64,000 nt of DNA, from contig CM061921.1 of NCBI GenBank assembly GCA_031002005.1, positions 150,631,283 to 150,695,282 of the forward strand. Reading direction: 5' to 3'. Origin of the DNA: Vandiemenella viatica (lineage: Eukaryota; Arthropoda; Insecta; Orthoptera; Morabidae). How positions within the stretch are numbered: position 1 is the first letter of the stretch; each line of letters begins with the position of its first letter. Shown here piece after piece: positions 10,285-23,115 of the stretch. The translations under genes and the position numbers were made by a program. The notes beneath the pieces were generated by a model, which searched no databases, had not been told where the DNA came from, and was given only the letters and a program-made list of their open reading frames with translations.

Positions 10285-12923
10285 TACTTACAGATGTACT
10301 TAATAGCTTTGACCGATTCACAAAACTCTACGTTAATGTGTGCATTGAAAATTCGTGATAGCACTGGATTATAGGGAACAACCCACCTATTATCCACGCT
10401 CATTTCTGTACCTTTGACACGAATTATTGCTGTGTTTCCACCCTTATCTGGAGACCTGCACCTGTAGGTTGGGTAACCGTCATCCCCGGTTTGTGTTTCA
10501 GAAATAAAATGCCTAGGGTACTTTTTAGAACAAATGTTTTCTTTCATACATGGCGACTCAGGATTATGAAATCCACAAGGAACATGTATCATATTTTTTA
10601 TGACAATATTATAAAGAAATGGATCTTGTTGTTTGTCAGGTATTTCAGCCGATATTATTGCATCTATAGAATCTGGTTGTACTTTGTTAGCCAGCCACAA
10701 TAAAATGTGGGCGTGAGGTAAGCCTCTTTTTTGCCATTCTACGCTGTAAACAAAGGCTTTCGATGGTCCAAAAATATTTTTCTTCGTTAGTAGGTCTATC
10801 ATTTTTTTTTTCGTTTTAAATGAAACACTCTAGAAACCAAGTCATGTCTGTTATACGAATGTTGATCGGGTAATAACTCAATTTTTATTTCCGGCCATTC
10901 GGAGTTACATGTAAATGTAATGAAGAGATCTGGTCTTCCAAATTTCCTGACATATGTCTTGGCATCTTGACTTTTTTCGTTCATGTATCTGGGGGATCCT
11001 GTAAATGACGACGGCAATATAACATGCTGGCCAATATTAGAAGCGTTTATATTGGCATCATTAACCACGGCATCTCTTAAATGAATGTACTCTTCTGCTC
11101 TCAATTTTTTTTTTTTTGATTTCTTTTGATGAAGTCAAGCCTCTCAGAAATCATTTTTGCCGCCATATCAACACAATATTGGTTGAATAATCCTTTGAAA
11201 TAATGTATGCTGTTAAAGTCATTTATTCTCACCACGAGTCTAAATGCACAGAACTGCATACATGATACAGTTTTAGATCTAGCAGCAGTATTCTGCTGTG
11301 GAATATTTATACAATATCCGTCATTACCAAAGGGAAACAATAAAGGATACTGAAGTGGATCATAAGATCTATGAATTTCAGAAACTCGTTGAAGTCCACC
11401 ATCTCGCGCAGTCAACACAATATCTCGGGGATCTTTGTCTTCATCTATCAAAAGAACAGCTACTTCATCTACTATTGGCACATTATACCAACCTCGATGC
11501 TCGTTAGGAGGTTTCACATCAGCATGAATAATAAGTTTTAAGTCATTCGGTGGTCTATTTTCCAGATTGTATTTAAAACTTTGAATATACGTATTATGAT
11601 CGTGAAGATATGTTTGGAGAACGTCGATCGGTTTGCAAGCTTGGATTTAAATTTGAGCGCAAGGATACCTGATCTGCATGGGAAACAAAATATATTTGCA
11701 AAAATTCGGGTTGTGCCCCTTCAGCTGGAAGTAAGTTACCGATCAAGTGATAAACTTGCCCTTGGACTTTAAAAGTAGGCATAAAGTTTCCCTCACGAAT
11801 TTCTTTTGCACCAAATGAAGTCATCTGAAATAGTGTATTATATTGTCTTGAGTGATTTAAGAAATGCTTTGATGATGGATGTGAGCCTGATATCAGTTCT
11901 TTTAAAACTGTAGTTGGTTCCGGAATTGTAGGTATATTTACAACACAGTCCAGGAGCTTCAGTCTCCCATTTTTTTGCTTGGCATAAGTTGCATATTTTA
12001 TCCATTCTGCCAATATCAATTAGCTCAGTGTAGTCAAGGGTACAATCATAAGCAAACGCAGCATTTAATAAATTAAGTTGCCTGCGAGTTCTATTTCTTG
12101 CTGATCGTGCATTTTGCTGTGCTAATCGATGGGATCATTCAGTGCTTGATTCCCGATCGCGGTAGCCAAAGTTCGGGAATTCTGTGAGGCTAAACGTTGA
12201 GAACGTTCAGAGCTTGATTCCCGTAGTCGGTTCACCAAAGTTCGAGAACTCTGTGAGGCTAAGCGTTGAGAACGTTCAGCGCTCGATTCCCGTTCTCGGT
12301 TTATCAAAGTTCGGGAATTTTGTAAGGATAAACGTTGAGAACGTTCAGCGCTTGATTCCCGTTGTCGGTTCGCCGAAGTTCGGAAATTTTGTGAGGCTAG
12401 ACGTTGCGAACGTTCAACGATCGATTCATTAGCACGGTTTTGTTCACTGATTGCTCGTTGAGTAGCCAACCTATGCATATTTTCATCCTCTGTTTCATTG
12501 CTGCGCAAAACTCGCAGCCGCTTTGCAGTAGCAGTCTGCCGAGAAAGCTGAGATCTTTTTCTAGGCATTATAGTGACGAAGAAAGAACGTAGGAAATGAA
12601 AACTTAACTAAACCGTAATTCATAATCAATAAAAAAAAAAACGTAAGGTTAATAATTATGAACCTAATTATTTTTACCTGTATTTGGTAATTACGTCCAT
12701 AAAATGAAAATAAGGTAAACTAACTGTATGCTTAAAGTAAAACCTAACCTAATAACAATAATTATGTAGATGACACCTATTTCCAGGTATTATCTACAAC
12801 AAAACAAAAAAGTGATAATTATTGTTAAATTATTAGAAACAAAATACTATCCTTAAAACAAACAATATTATAAAGAAAACCATGACACCTACTTATAATT
12901 AATTATTTACATCAAAACTAAAA

Positions 12924-13374
12924 AAAAGTGTTAATAATTGTGAAATTATTAGAACCAAAATATTATCCTTAAAACAAAATGAAATAGTATTTAAAAAGTA
13001 TTATTATACGACAATATTATATCACAAAAACAAATAACGCTGCATACAACCGTTCAGAAGGAAGCCGACCGCGCGTAATATCTTCTAAGATGTTCATTGA
13101 AATTAAGTGATGCCAAAGACAATTTTGTTCACAATTAAATACTCTTAATCAACAACACATAAAAGTGTTAATAATTGTGAAATTATTAGAACCAAAATAT
13201 TATCCTTAAAACAAAATGAAATAGTATTTAAAAAGTATTATTACACGACAATATTATATCGCAAAAATAAAAAGGGAGCCGACCGCGCGTAATATCTTCT
13301 AAGCTGTTCATTGAAATTAAGTGATGCCAAAGACAATTTTGTTCACAATTAAATACTCTTAATCAACAACACAT
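12924..13374. repeat. Two-copy tandem duplication in the Helitron 5' region
   Basis: Copy 1 (12924-13160) and copy 2 (13161-13374) are nearly identical, starting AAAAGTGTTAATAATTGTG and ending TCTTAATCAACAACACAT. They differ mainly by a block of about 23 bp missing from copy 2. They lie between the Helitron 5' end and the N-terminal ORF start, where a promoter would be expected. Confidence 0.9.
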
Positions 13375-13817
13375 TTATTTGGATAAAGATTAATATTATT
13401 ATGTTGATACAACTCTAACAAATAATTGGTAATAATGCATTAATTTCGACCAAATTTGATTACCATAAAAACGGTTCTAGTGAGTTAATCTTAAAAGATA
13501 GACATATACTGTCGCGGACATTTTTTTAGATCATTTCAAGAGGAATAATCCTTTCATACATATTTTTTTGGTATCTTGAACCGTTTTCGCAGCGCACGCA
13601 ACAGAAGCCCTCAAAGATGAATAATTTTCCCCGTTTTTTCCACATTTTCCATTGTTTCTTCGCTCCTATTAGTCACAGCGTGATGTTATATAGCTAAAAG
13701 CCTTCCTCGATAAATGGTCTATTCAACACAAAAAGAATTTTTCAATTCGAACCAGTAGTTCCTGAGATTAGCGCGTTCAAACAAACAAACTCTTCAGCTT
13801 TATAATATTAGTATAGA

Positions 13818-14289
13818 TTTCTTCTCTCCGTCTTCATTTTCTAACCTAAGCACAGAACTTTTTCATTCAGTCATTCAGTGTTAACCCTCTGGCCATGATA
13901 CTTTTGACAAACCTATACTTAACTTCATACTCTACTGTCATTAATTCCTTTGTACCCATTGTCCTGCTGCTTCCTTAATCTATTATGCCATCTTCTTATC
14001 AACCTCTTCTGCAACCTCTCTTCTGTAATACGATTGTTCCACGCTTTTCATGTTTTGCAAAAAAAATTCCTTTTCCAACTGTAATAACTCTTTGAACTGT
14101 TCCCACTTCCTTTCCACTGCACTGATGTCCTTAAACATATGGGACATTTTCCTGAAATATCTCTAAAATTCCAGAACAAGTGCCTTCCCATAACTGTACC
14201 CGTTTCCACACATTTTCTTTATTACTGCTTACTGAACTCTTGGATAAACATCACAACTGATTATGACCACTTGTTCCGTTTGCAACCTG
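13818..14289. other. Intron 4 sequence, nothing recognised
   Basis: Pyrimidine-rich, non-coding stretch between the Helitron and a mariner remnant. Confidence 0.4.
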
Positions 14290-15507
14290 AGACCCACATA
14301 AGGGGTTCATTCAAAAAGTAAAGAACGGTTCGTTCTGATGAGCCGTGTAGATCTCCCACCACCACTGCCACCTTGTCATTGATCTTCCCACTGCATTGTG
14401 TTAGGCTGACATTAACAGTGAGCAGCTATAATCACTTGCTGTTTATTTGAGCAAATTTTAAAATGTGTGACAAAAATAATTACTCCACCAAGAGTAAGAT
14501 TCATAGTGTAATACAATTTCTGAATGCAAAAAAAAAATAATTCCGAATCGAAATTTGCAGATAGATAACCGAATTTTATAGCAATGTGATAAAATGAAGC
14601 TTCAGTTCAGTGGATCGTGTTTAATGGTGGATGGACGAAAGTGCATGACTGTTTGGGCATTCAAGGATTGGGGAAAAAATTCTAAAGAATAGACATTTCA
14701 ATAGACATTCCCTCAAGAAATTTCAGGAACAGTTCTGTATTGAAATTGTTGGCAAGTGATTTGGGCTACAGAAAAGTGTGTGCTAGGTGGGTTCCTAGAG
14801 TTTTGACAGCTGAACACAAACAAAACTGAATGAGAACTACACTGACTTTTCTCAGTCGATACAACAAAGATGGTGAGGAGTTTTTGAACCACATTGTTAC
14901 TGGTTATGAGACCTGGATTTTGTATGAAACTCCAGAAACAAAGCAGAAGTAAATGGAATGGCATCATTCCCTATCTCCAACAAAATCAAAAAGATCAAAC
15001 AAATTCTGAGCACCAAAAAGGTTTTGGCTACAGTGTTTTTGGATTGTAAGGACATCCTACTCAAAGACTATGTGCCTAGAGAAGAGACCATAAATGCAAT
15101 GGCAGGCCCTTCACTGACTACACTGTGCCATTCAAAACAAATGGTGTGTATTGTTGTCCAGTGGCATTGTGCTTCTTTATAACATGCATTCACAGGCTGC
15201 TGTGTTGACAAAAAATTTGTCTTCAGCTGTTTAAGTGGGAAGTTTTTGAACATCTGCCAAATAGTCCAGACTTGGTCCCCAGTGATTACCCTCTATTCAA
15301 CATCACTTTGTACATACAAAATCTAGTCCCTTATTAAAGTCTGTAAACGTATTTTTGTTTATAACACAAAATCAGTAGCATTGCCATCAATGGTCTAGTC
15401 AGAGAATTTTTCAGTCAACCTTTGCAATTGCAACTTCCAAAGAATCTTACAGTGTAACAAACAGTGACATTTTTTACTTCATTAACCATTATGTTCCCGT
15501 AGTTAAC
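14290..15507 (+). mobile_element. Decayed mariner element
   Basis: Plus-strand frames with several stops and shifts read like a mariner transposase: LGYRKVCARWVPRVLTAEHK (about 14765-14822), FLNHIVTGYETWILYETPETK around the first catalytic Asp position (about 14883-14946), and a WHHSLSPTKSKR segment. The left edge resembles a mariner end (TTCATTCAAAAAGTAAAGAA near 14307) and a related inverted sequence lies near 15465-15490. The right edge is close to the Tc1 element that starts at 15510. Confidence 0.7.
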
Positions 15508-15509
15508 TA

Positions 15510-16635
15510 CACTAGTGTCCAAAATTAAAGCAACAAACCGCTATTTCTCCATCCCGTGTCTAATTCATGATACAATCATACAAACTATCAACAAATGTCT
15601 GTACAATCATGTTCTGCACAGAAGATGGCATTCTGGTCATTGTACAACCAAGCCAACGATGACGTCAGGGCACCTATGAAATGAAGTAGTGTTTGCTGGG
15701 TAGTGCCACATCCACAATCGCTGTGTGCACATTCACAGACGGTGCATTATGGCACAGAGAAGACGCCTACCAGACTCTGCAGTGGAGAGGCACAGGAAGA
15801 ATGGAAGCAGGACAGTCTCAAACTAATGTATCACAATGGCTTAATGTGAATCGTTCTGTTGTTTCTTGGATGTGGTGACAGTTTATAGGGACCGAAACTG
15901 TATCCCAAAGACCAGGGCAGAGCCAACATGTGACATCAGAAACAGAAGACTTTTATTTGGCTGTAAGGGCATGACGGAACCGCATATGTACCGCACAACT
16001 GGCATGTGACATTGCAGCATCCACTGGAACAGTAGTATCATGGTAAACAGTGTACAGAAGGCTTTGGCTGAATGGTCTTTACTGTCGGAGACCTGCCGTA
16101 TGGGTACTCCTGAAGCGCCTTCACAGAAGGGAATGTCTATAGTGGAGTCATCAACATGCCAACTGGACGGTCAGACAGTGGGCCAAAGTTCTTTTCACAA
16201 ATGAGTCCCAATTTGATCTGGAGAGTGATTCTCCATAGATTCGCATCTGGAGGGAACATGGAATATGATTTTAGGACCCAAAAATTGGGGAAAGAGACCA
16301 ATATCGAGGAGGATCCCTAATGGTGTGGGCAGGAAGAATGGGCATTATTGCCCCAATATGAGATGATGACATCATGCCCTGCCGTTGTCAGACCAGTATT
16401 GCTGCCAGAGGTGGTCACACCCCATACTCAGCACATTAATCAGTTTTTGGAATGTTTGTGCAAATCCGTTAAGTTGGAAAAAACGAAGAACATTTTTGTC
16501 TATCGTTATGCATGTTGCCATTGTTTACGTTTTGTATTTTTCTACTTTACTATCACCTATTTATACTGATTTGGGGCAAAATAAAAGCAACCTTGAAATA
16601 TTTTTCGTTTGTTTCTTTAATTTTGGACACCAGTG
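15510..16635 (+). mobile_element. Tc1-like element, decayed
   Basis: Inverted ends CACTAGTGTCCAAAATTAAA (15510) and its complement ending CCAGTG (16635) are flanked by TA at 15508-15509 and 16636-16637. Plus-strand coding remnants begin MAQRRRLPDSAVERH near 15748. They include GRMEAGQSQTNVSQWLNVNRSVVSWMW (helix-turn-helix), FTNESQFDLESDS around the first catalytic Asp position and GSLMVWAGRMGI. The sequence after about 16420 no longer resembles transposase, so the C-terminal catalytic part is lost. Length is 1126 bp. Confidence 0.88.
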
Positions 16636-16637
16636 TA

Positions 16638-17117
16638 CATATAATCTGGTATTTTTTCATCCTTAAATAAAATGAAATATGAAACAGAAAAATCTTTCCT
16701 TTGGGGTTTAAACATGTCAGGACTTTGTATGCATTATATTTTCAATGCTTTCAGGAAATCAAAAATGGCAGCTGCAGAATGTTTTATTTCCTTACTATGA
16801 AAAAAACAATCAATTGTACTATCAGTGGATATTATCTTAATTTCTGTATACAGTGAACATATGTAATAGTTCCAGCAAATAATTTTAAGGCTTAGTACTA
16901 TAGAAATGTGAATTGAAGTGTAAAGACTTCTACGGAAGAGTAGAATGAGAATCCATGCCAGCAGAGTAGGTATATTTAAAAGTAAATATTTGAAAGATCA
17001 CTTTCTATCTATTGTGTGTATTACTTTATTAGCTCATGTTTTGGGTTGAAAGTTTTCGGGTTTGTGAACATTTCCCCAAAAGGTGAATCCACTATAAGAC
17101 ACAATCAACAAAAACCT
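16638..17117. other. Intron 4 sequence, nothing recognised
   Basis: AT-rich, no open frames of note and no terminal repeats found. Confidence 0.4.
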
Positions 17118-17296
17118 CATTGAAGCTTTGGGTGTTATTATGGGCAAGGAATAGGAAGCAAGACAGCAACGGACAAGCATTCACCTAAAATGATTTTGGA
17201 AAACCACTGAAAACTAATCACAATGACAGAATCAAATACTGAACCAGAGTGCTTCTGGCTGCTAGGCCTGAACATTGCTGCTCATTCCCCAGGCAT
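17118..17296 (-). repeat. tRNA-derived SINE, copy 2 (strongly diverged)
   Basis: It keeps the order of the SINE body (GGGCAAGGAATAGGAAG, ATTCACCTAAAATGATTTTGG, AAACCACTGAAAA) and a weak head region. The orientation agrees with the other copies. It lies only about 50 bp from the exon 4 donor. Confidence 0.5.
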
Positions 17297-17344
17297 TGCC
17301 ATAATTTGAAAAGGAAAAATAGAAAGAGAGAATTGATTACTTAC

Positions 17345-17487
17345 TTGTGTGCTGTGCGACCTCCGCAAATTTTAAATAACTCCTCATCTGTTATTGTTGC
17401 ATAATTTTCAATATTGCACTGTTCATCATCTTCTGGCATGTCAGTTCTTGTATTGGTTTCTGTTCCATTTTCTGTCAGTAATGATGT
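17345..17487 (-). CDS. GPATCH4: GPATCH4 exon 4
   Basis: The acceptor TTTTTATTTTTATTTCCAG precedes 17487; the donor GTAAGT starts at 17344. The 143 nt encode TSLLTENGTETNTRTDMPED, an acidic Thr-rich linker, then ITDEELFKICGGRTAHK with the final Lys codon split over the junction. ITDEEL-x5-GGRTAHK is the recognisable GPATCH4 middle motif that leads into the KLARIEKQEQ helix of exon 5. Phase in is 0 and phase out is 2, matching exons 3 and 5. Confidence 0.95.
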
Positions 17488-18182
17488 CTGGAAATAAAAA
17501 TAAAAAAAATAGCATGCATTTCCTTAGATATTTGAAAAGAAAAGCAAGATATACTGCACATAGCCAATATCAGCTATTTGGCAATAAACTAAAGGTAACA
17601 TGAAAATGGACAAATATAATATTCACAGTGAAATACTATAATATGCTGTAGCAAATATTTTAAGGCAATATTTTAAATCAGATACCGAGTTCCAAGGTTT
17701 GGGAATTATTATTAATAACATGAATGGCTTAGTTAAATATTTGAAAGAAGTGAAATTTGAATTTTTTTAATGTTACCATTTAACTATACAGAGAAAAACA
17801 TTAAATCAGCTCAAACTTATTAAGCTCTAAATTATTTTGGGCTATACATATAAACTGAAGTAGACAACTAGGCTTTAAAAGATTTGGACACACAATGTCT
17901 AAAGCTCATTCCCAGTACAAGCACAAAACAAACTATTAATGCAACATAAACATTTATCAACCAGTAGTTTGCTCCTGATCTCCAAAATTTTGCCCTGCGA
18001 TTGTGTCAAGACAATGGTAATATTTAACAACATGTTATATGAATCGTATAAAATGAGAGGATACACTGATATGTACAGAAAGAAAGTATTAGTTACAACA
18101 AGGATAGAACAAGCAAACCCAACTTATGAAAGAGGTTTATGATGCAAAATAAATAAATAAAAATGAACACCACAAAAAAACG

Positions 18183-18392
18183 TTGTTTTGGCTGCTGCTG
18201 CTTTCTGGCTTTACACCTCGTCGACACTGAGGTAATAAGAGGAGAGAAAGACTGGGCAAGGAACAGGAAGGAATTTGGAAATGACCTTTTGAAGGAACCA
18301 TCACAGCATTCACCTGGAATTATTTAGAGGAACCAATGAAAACCCAAATCTGGATGGCCAGAGCATTACCACTCACCCACCACACTTGGTCT
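18183..18392 (-). repeat. tRNA-derived SINE, copy 3
   Basis: The tail on plus reads GGCTTTACACCTCGTCGACA then CTGAGGTAATAAGAGG. The body is conserved (AACAGGAAGGAATTTGG, AACCCAAATCTGGATGGCC). A deletion of about 30 bp removes the B-box part of the head. It ends ACCCACCACACTTGGTC. Confidence 0.85.
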
Positions 18393-19240
18393 TTGCTTTG
18401 AGTGAACCATTATTAATCATGTTATGAGCTTAAAAGATTTAAGTTAACAACTGATAGAAGATTTATGCAGCTTCATCATTAAAAAAGACCTGAAAGATCT
18501 TAAGATCTATTACTTTCTGATGATACTTTATAAGTTTTTCATATAATAAACTCGGTTATATTATGATTACACCCTTTGAGTCATCATGCGCTGCAAATGC
18601 TTGTTAACACAACACTAAAGATTCTTTTCTGGAAGAAAACACCCAAAAGGAAAATCCATCTTCATAGATTAGATATAAACCACCCAGTAAACACAAAGAA
18701 ACCGTCACTTACTGTGGAAGAAGTTGTGATGAAGAAACAAAACAATATATCATGACAAAAATATAAAATTTCTGGACAATCCCCTTGGTTAGTAAGGAAA
18801 GCATTGGTGCTGTACCACTGAATCTGTGGATGTACAGGTAGAGGTGGTATAGAGGACTGTAGATAATCAGGTATGACAGTAGAGAAATCTGGTCTAAACT
18901 ATTGAGACTAATTAGCCACAAAAAGTGAAATTACAGATACCAACCATCAGAATATGATAATATTGACAGGGCAACACTTTAAAGCAATGAAAATAAGGAA
19001 GTATGTGTGAAGAAAACCCAACACTCACCATACATGAAGGTAGGCGAGCAGTGAGGAATTAAAAAACAAAAAAGACGAACACATATTACCATATTTCAGT
19101 ATTAATCTTTACTCATATGAGTAGATGGTGGAATCAAAAGGGCCCAGACTGGTGCTCCTCACATGACTGAAGTCTGACGAACTAAAGTAGGGGTGGCAAC
19201 AAGTCACTGGAAGTGAGGGAACACAGAATAACAGGCAAGT

Positions 19241-19470
19241 GTGTTTATTATTTTTTCATGCCTCATCGAAGTTATTAGGGGTCAGGAAAAAATTGGAGGA
19301 CAAAGAACGGGAAGGAATTTGGCCATGGCCTTCCCATAGAACTATCCCAGAAAACACCTGTAGTGATTTCAGAAACAATGGAAAACCAAAATCTGGATGG
19401 GAATTTGAACCCACAGCCACGCCAATGTCAGCCCGAGTATCAGTGCTCAGCCAGTGGGAAAGTGCAGCGC
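19241..19470 (-). repeat. tRNA-derived SINE, copy 4
   Basis: The body (AACGGGAAGGAATTTGGCCA, AAACCAAAATCTGGATGGG) and a B-box relic (TTTGAACCCACAG on plus) are visible. The head is diverged. Confidence 0.8.
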
Positions 19471-20477
19471 CAAGTCTCAAGCAATCATGGTTCCATGCTC
19501 TAATGACTTTAATAGATATTTTTTACATAGGTCAGAAGGTAGTCATTTGGTACAAACATTAATGGCTCACATTTTGTTTAGATTAAGCAATGGACTCTGC
19601 TCCATGCCCTCAATGCCAAGTCATGTTGCTGCACGAACCGCTGATGCATTCGTTCAGTTCCAATCAAATCTATCATGGGTGTATTAATATGCAGTTAACT
19701 CTCAGTTAAGAGCACTTTTTCATAAAATAGTATTAGACATGGAGAAATGATCTTAAGCTTAAGAAACTTTGCTTGTTTTGCTCGAAACTTAGAAACTTTG
19801 TTATATGAATATATTTTTAGCATTATTTGCTTAAATACAGAATATGATTGATATTGGGATGAATTTTGAGTTAGTATATAATGCCGTTTTTGGTAACAAA
19901 AATGGTCTAAGATGAAAAACTCTGACCATGGCTAACATCTTTATTTTTAAATGAAAAAATGTCCTAGAGCTCTAATTAATGAGCACTGAAAATTTATACA
20001 CCACATGTTGGAATACAAAAAATGTACACACACATACATATATACGAACCCCTTTGAACCTTTTAATGAAGTTTAAAACTGATATTTGGTTTTGGGCCAA
20101 CTAATAAAGTGAAAATTTGAAGTTTTCCGCTCAAGAGTTAGAGAGAGACATGTGACTTGGCAGGCAGATAGCATGTAGAGAGATTGTGTATTTTATGAGT
20201 AAAATGTAGTACTGGAGTTCCTTTCCCAGTTTGAATACGTTGGACAGTAGTTGTATGAAATATTAAAATTTCTGTAATCCTACATTTTCACAAGTTGTGG
20301 CTGCCTTCAAGCCTAACCTTTTATCATGTCACTGTGGGACCTCTATCTTCCACCATGTTGGCTCTAAAGCCATAGACACTAATAAGTCAGTGAAATTAAT
20401 TCACATCCTGCTCACAAGAATGAGAATGAATGAAAACTACTTCTGCCCCAAAGCACTTCCAGTATTATCAATAAGTA
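19471..20477. other. Intron 3 sequence, nothing recognised
   Basis: AT-rich, without terminal repeats or coding similarity that I can support. Confidence 0.4.
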
Positions 20478-21439
20478 CACTGATCAAACAGAAAATTATG
20501 ACTAGTCAGACACATGCACAGTGCATGTAGTTTCAGCGAGCATGCTATCCGTGTTTAGAATGAGGAAGACGTGCGATCTATCCGAGTTTGACCATGGGCA
20601 GATTGTGATGGCCTGGAGGCTCTGCACGAGCATTTCGGAAAAAGCAAGACTTGTCAAGTGTTAAAGGCATGCTGTGGCGAGTGTCTTCAACAAGTGGTGA
20701 AAACACATCCAGACGTCGAGGGGTTGGGCAGCACCCCTTGTTACAGTTGCCAGACGTCGTAGGCTGGGCAGACTGGTAAAACAGCACAGGCGGCGAACTG
20801 TGGCGGAACTAACGACAGACTTTAATGCTGGGCAGAGTACAAGTGTGTGTAATGAATCCCAATACCTCTTTCATCATGCTGATGGGAGGGTGCGAATCTG
20901 TGGTTTTCCAGAGGAACAGCTTCTTGACACCTGTACAGCAGGATGGAGACAAGCTGGCGGCAGCTCAATTATGCTTTTTGGAACATTCAAGTGGGCATCC
21001 ATGGGTCCAGTGGAGCTCGTGCAAGGCACCATGATGGCCAATAAGTATCGTATACTGGTTGCAGACCATATACACACCTTCATGACAACCAAGTTTTTCA
21101 GAAAGATAATTCGCCATGTCACAAGACCAGGAAGGTGATGGAGTGACTCAAGGAACACAGTGGTGAGTTGCAATTGATGTGCTGCCCCCCCCCCCCAAAT
21201 TGCCAGATCTGAAACTGATCGAACATATCTGGGATGTGATTGATCGGGGCATCAGAGCTCATCGCCCTCCTCCACGGAATTTACGGGAATTAGGTGATTT
21301 GTGTGTGCAGATGTGGTGCCAACTCCCTCCAGCAACCTACCAATGCCTCCTAGCTTCCATGCCAAAGACGCGTCTCTGCCGTTATCCATGCCAAAGGTAC
21401 CCATTAGGTAGGTGGTCATAATGTTCTGGCTGATCAGTG
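20478..21439 (+). mobile_element. Tc1-like element, second family, decayed
   Basis: The left end CACTGATCAAACAGAAAATT and the right end CATAATGTTCTGGCTGATCAGTG (as inverted complement) form imperfect terminal repeats, flanked by TA at 20476-20477 and 21440-21441. Plus-strand coding remnants include FHHADGRVRI, GGSSIMLFGTFKW (the usual MVWG region), and near the end DLKLIEHIWDVIDRG with LRELGDLCVQMWCQLP, the third catalytic position region and C-terminus of a Tc1 transposase. The second Asp region is lost; 962 bp is short for the family, consistent with internal deletion. Confidence 0.85.
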
Positions 21440-21441
21440 TA

Positions 21442-22284
21442 TTTCATCACTTCAGAATTAATTCTTCCAATTACAAGAACCTTCAACAGTTTTATAAATA
21501 AAGAGCATCATATTTCCATCAATTCTTTTGGATATAAAAAAAAACCTAGCATATCCTTTCCATCAGACTTTTATTTCTGATATTAGTTCCTTTCACTTTT
21601 GCCAGCAATAAGTAAGTGTGTCACTGTCACCACTCAACAGTGCCACATATCTTTGGTGTGAATGTGATGAGCAGCCTTGCCGAGACTAACTCAAAAGTAT
21701 ATAAACGCAATCACCCCATGAGATACTAAATAAACAGCATTATTGGTATCAGCTTTTGGGGTAGATTCCTTGAAAACTGGAACTGTCAGAGCTAGAAATT
21801 TTTTGGAGTTTATCTCCAACTTAAAAACTGAGCACTTCTTAGCTTATTCAGCCAAAGATTGTTAGGGAAAATGAAACCAATAACATCAGCATAAATTCAG
21901 TTTGCATCACATATTATTTCAACTCTAGAAGTTGCAACATAGATTAAAGCTGCAGATTGGAAACATATCAGTTTCAAGTGTAGTGTGGTGGCACTGCAGC
22001 CTCAGGACAGTCAAACACGGGGGGAGGCGGCAGCCATTACAGTTACCATAGCAACCAACTGTAGCAGACACCAGGTGCTCTCTCACCTTACAGAGTGAAG
22101 CCAATCAGCAACCAGTGGGCCAAAACACAGTTTGGCACCTAGTTCAAGCAATACAAGTATGAAGACGCAGAATAAGAATGAGTAAGCAAACAAGCAGTGT
22201 CTAAATAAGCCACAGCAACTAATAAACTGTGTGTACGAGATAATTGTGTGTGAAAACTTTCAAGATCAGAAGCATTAAAGTTAA
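21442..22284. other. Intron 3 sequence before the Gypsy-type remnant
   Basis: No coding sequence. About 21980-22150 is GC-richer and could be an LTR or leader fragment of the following element, but I found no matching copy downstream. Confidence 0.35.
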
Positions 22285-22872
22285 TAATGAATGCATTTTC
22301 TCAAGAGAAATTTGAGTTGCACCCCTTCACTGAAAATATGGCCACAGCATTTATGATAATTGCTAAGGAAGATCACAGGGTATTGTTAAAATTTATGAAG
22401 TCACAAAATTGTTTGGATTGTCAGGAGCAAACTTTTGGCGAAGAAACTTATTAAGGTATGAGAGTCTGTAGAGAATGTTAAAGGGAACTGTAAAAAAAAA
22501 AAGTTTTCTAGACTGCTATGGATACTAGATGTTTGCAGCACATCAAAATGAAATTAAAATAATTTCTAAGCAGGAGCAAGTCACTCAAATTCAGGAATTG
22601 CACATGTCAAGAGATTCTAGAATCTGAGAATTACAGAAGTTTGACATTAATTAACAGTTTCAGTTGAGCCACCTTTATTCACAGTTTGAACAGTGAAAGA
22701 ATTCAGACTGTCACCATGCCAAGTGGTCAAAATATTTACCTTCCTATTACACTTGATTCGGCTTTAATTGAAGTGAGTGCTATCTTACCAGAAAAAGAAA
22801 AGTCTTTGAATGGGTGTATATGACGGTATATATGAAGGCCACGCTTAGTAAAGATAATGACCTTAAGAGATA

Positions 22873-23115
22873 ATTTTTTTCTTTGGTTATGTCTTTAAGC
22901 TTCATCAATGCCAAGGTCATTAGAGGCAGGAAAGGACTGGGAACAAGAAACAGGAAGGAATTTGGCCATGGTGTTTTGAAGAAACCATGCCAGAATTTAC
23001 CTGGAGTTATTTGGGGAAACCACAGTAAACCAAAATCTGGATTGCTGGATCAATATTTGAGCCCACGTCCTCCTGAATGTAAGGCCAGAGTGTTACCACT
23101 CAGCCACCATGCACA
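22873..23115 (-). repeat. tRNA-derived SINE, copy 5
   Basis: Nearly full length, from the tail (TTTAAGCTTCATCAATGCC then AAGGTCATTAGAGGCAGG on plus) to the head ending CAGCCACCATGC. It lies inside the gag region of the Gypsy-type remnant, so it is younger than that element. Confidence 0.88.

Larger units (their letters stand above)
8110..12568 (-). pseudogene. Helitron N-terminal and Rep (HUH nuclease) region, broken
   Basis: The ATG is at 12568 (MPRKRSQLSRQT). Four imperfect repeats of about 24 residues with ERSQRLASQ and a Tyr-free basic linker follow, then the Rep region. A Cys pair (ICNLCQAKKW) and MTSFGAKEIREGNFMPTFK lie at about 12000-11770; DEVAVLLIDEDKDPRDIVL and the Rep fold continue to the HUH motif GLPHAHILLWL at about 10725. 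The two-tyrosine motif KYICKY is cut at its second Tyr codon by the mariner-like element; the protein resumes as IHKGSDQATF at 8746. Frameshifts occur near 12125, 11945 and 11620 and at two A/T homopolymers (11106-11117 and 10801-10811). A TAA at about 8110 replaces a codon before the helicase part. Confidence 0.88.
6231..13817 (-). mobile_element. Helitron, complete ends, nested mariner insertion
   Basis: On the minus strand the element begins TCTATACTAATATTATAAAG (5' end at 13817) and ends ACAGCTAG (3' end at 6231). It is flanked by A on the 5' side and T on the 3' side, the host AT dinucleotide used by Helitrons. Just inside the 3' end (about 6240-6258) is a short GC-rich hairpin, CGC-G-GAC-GAA-GTC-GCG. 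It encodes a Rep/helicase protein split over several frames: N-terminal region at 12568-12122, Rep core at about 12110-8749, helicase at about 8107-6454. A 1536-bp mariner-like element interrupts Rep. At least six frameshifts and one nonsense codon make this copy non-autonomous. Length is 7587 bp, or about 6.05 kb without the nested element. Confidence 0.93.
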
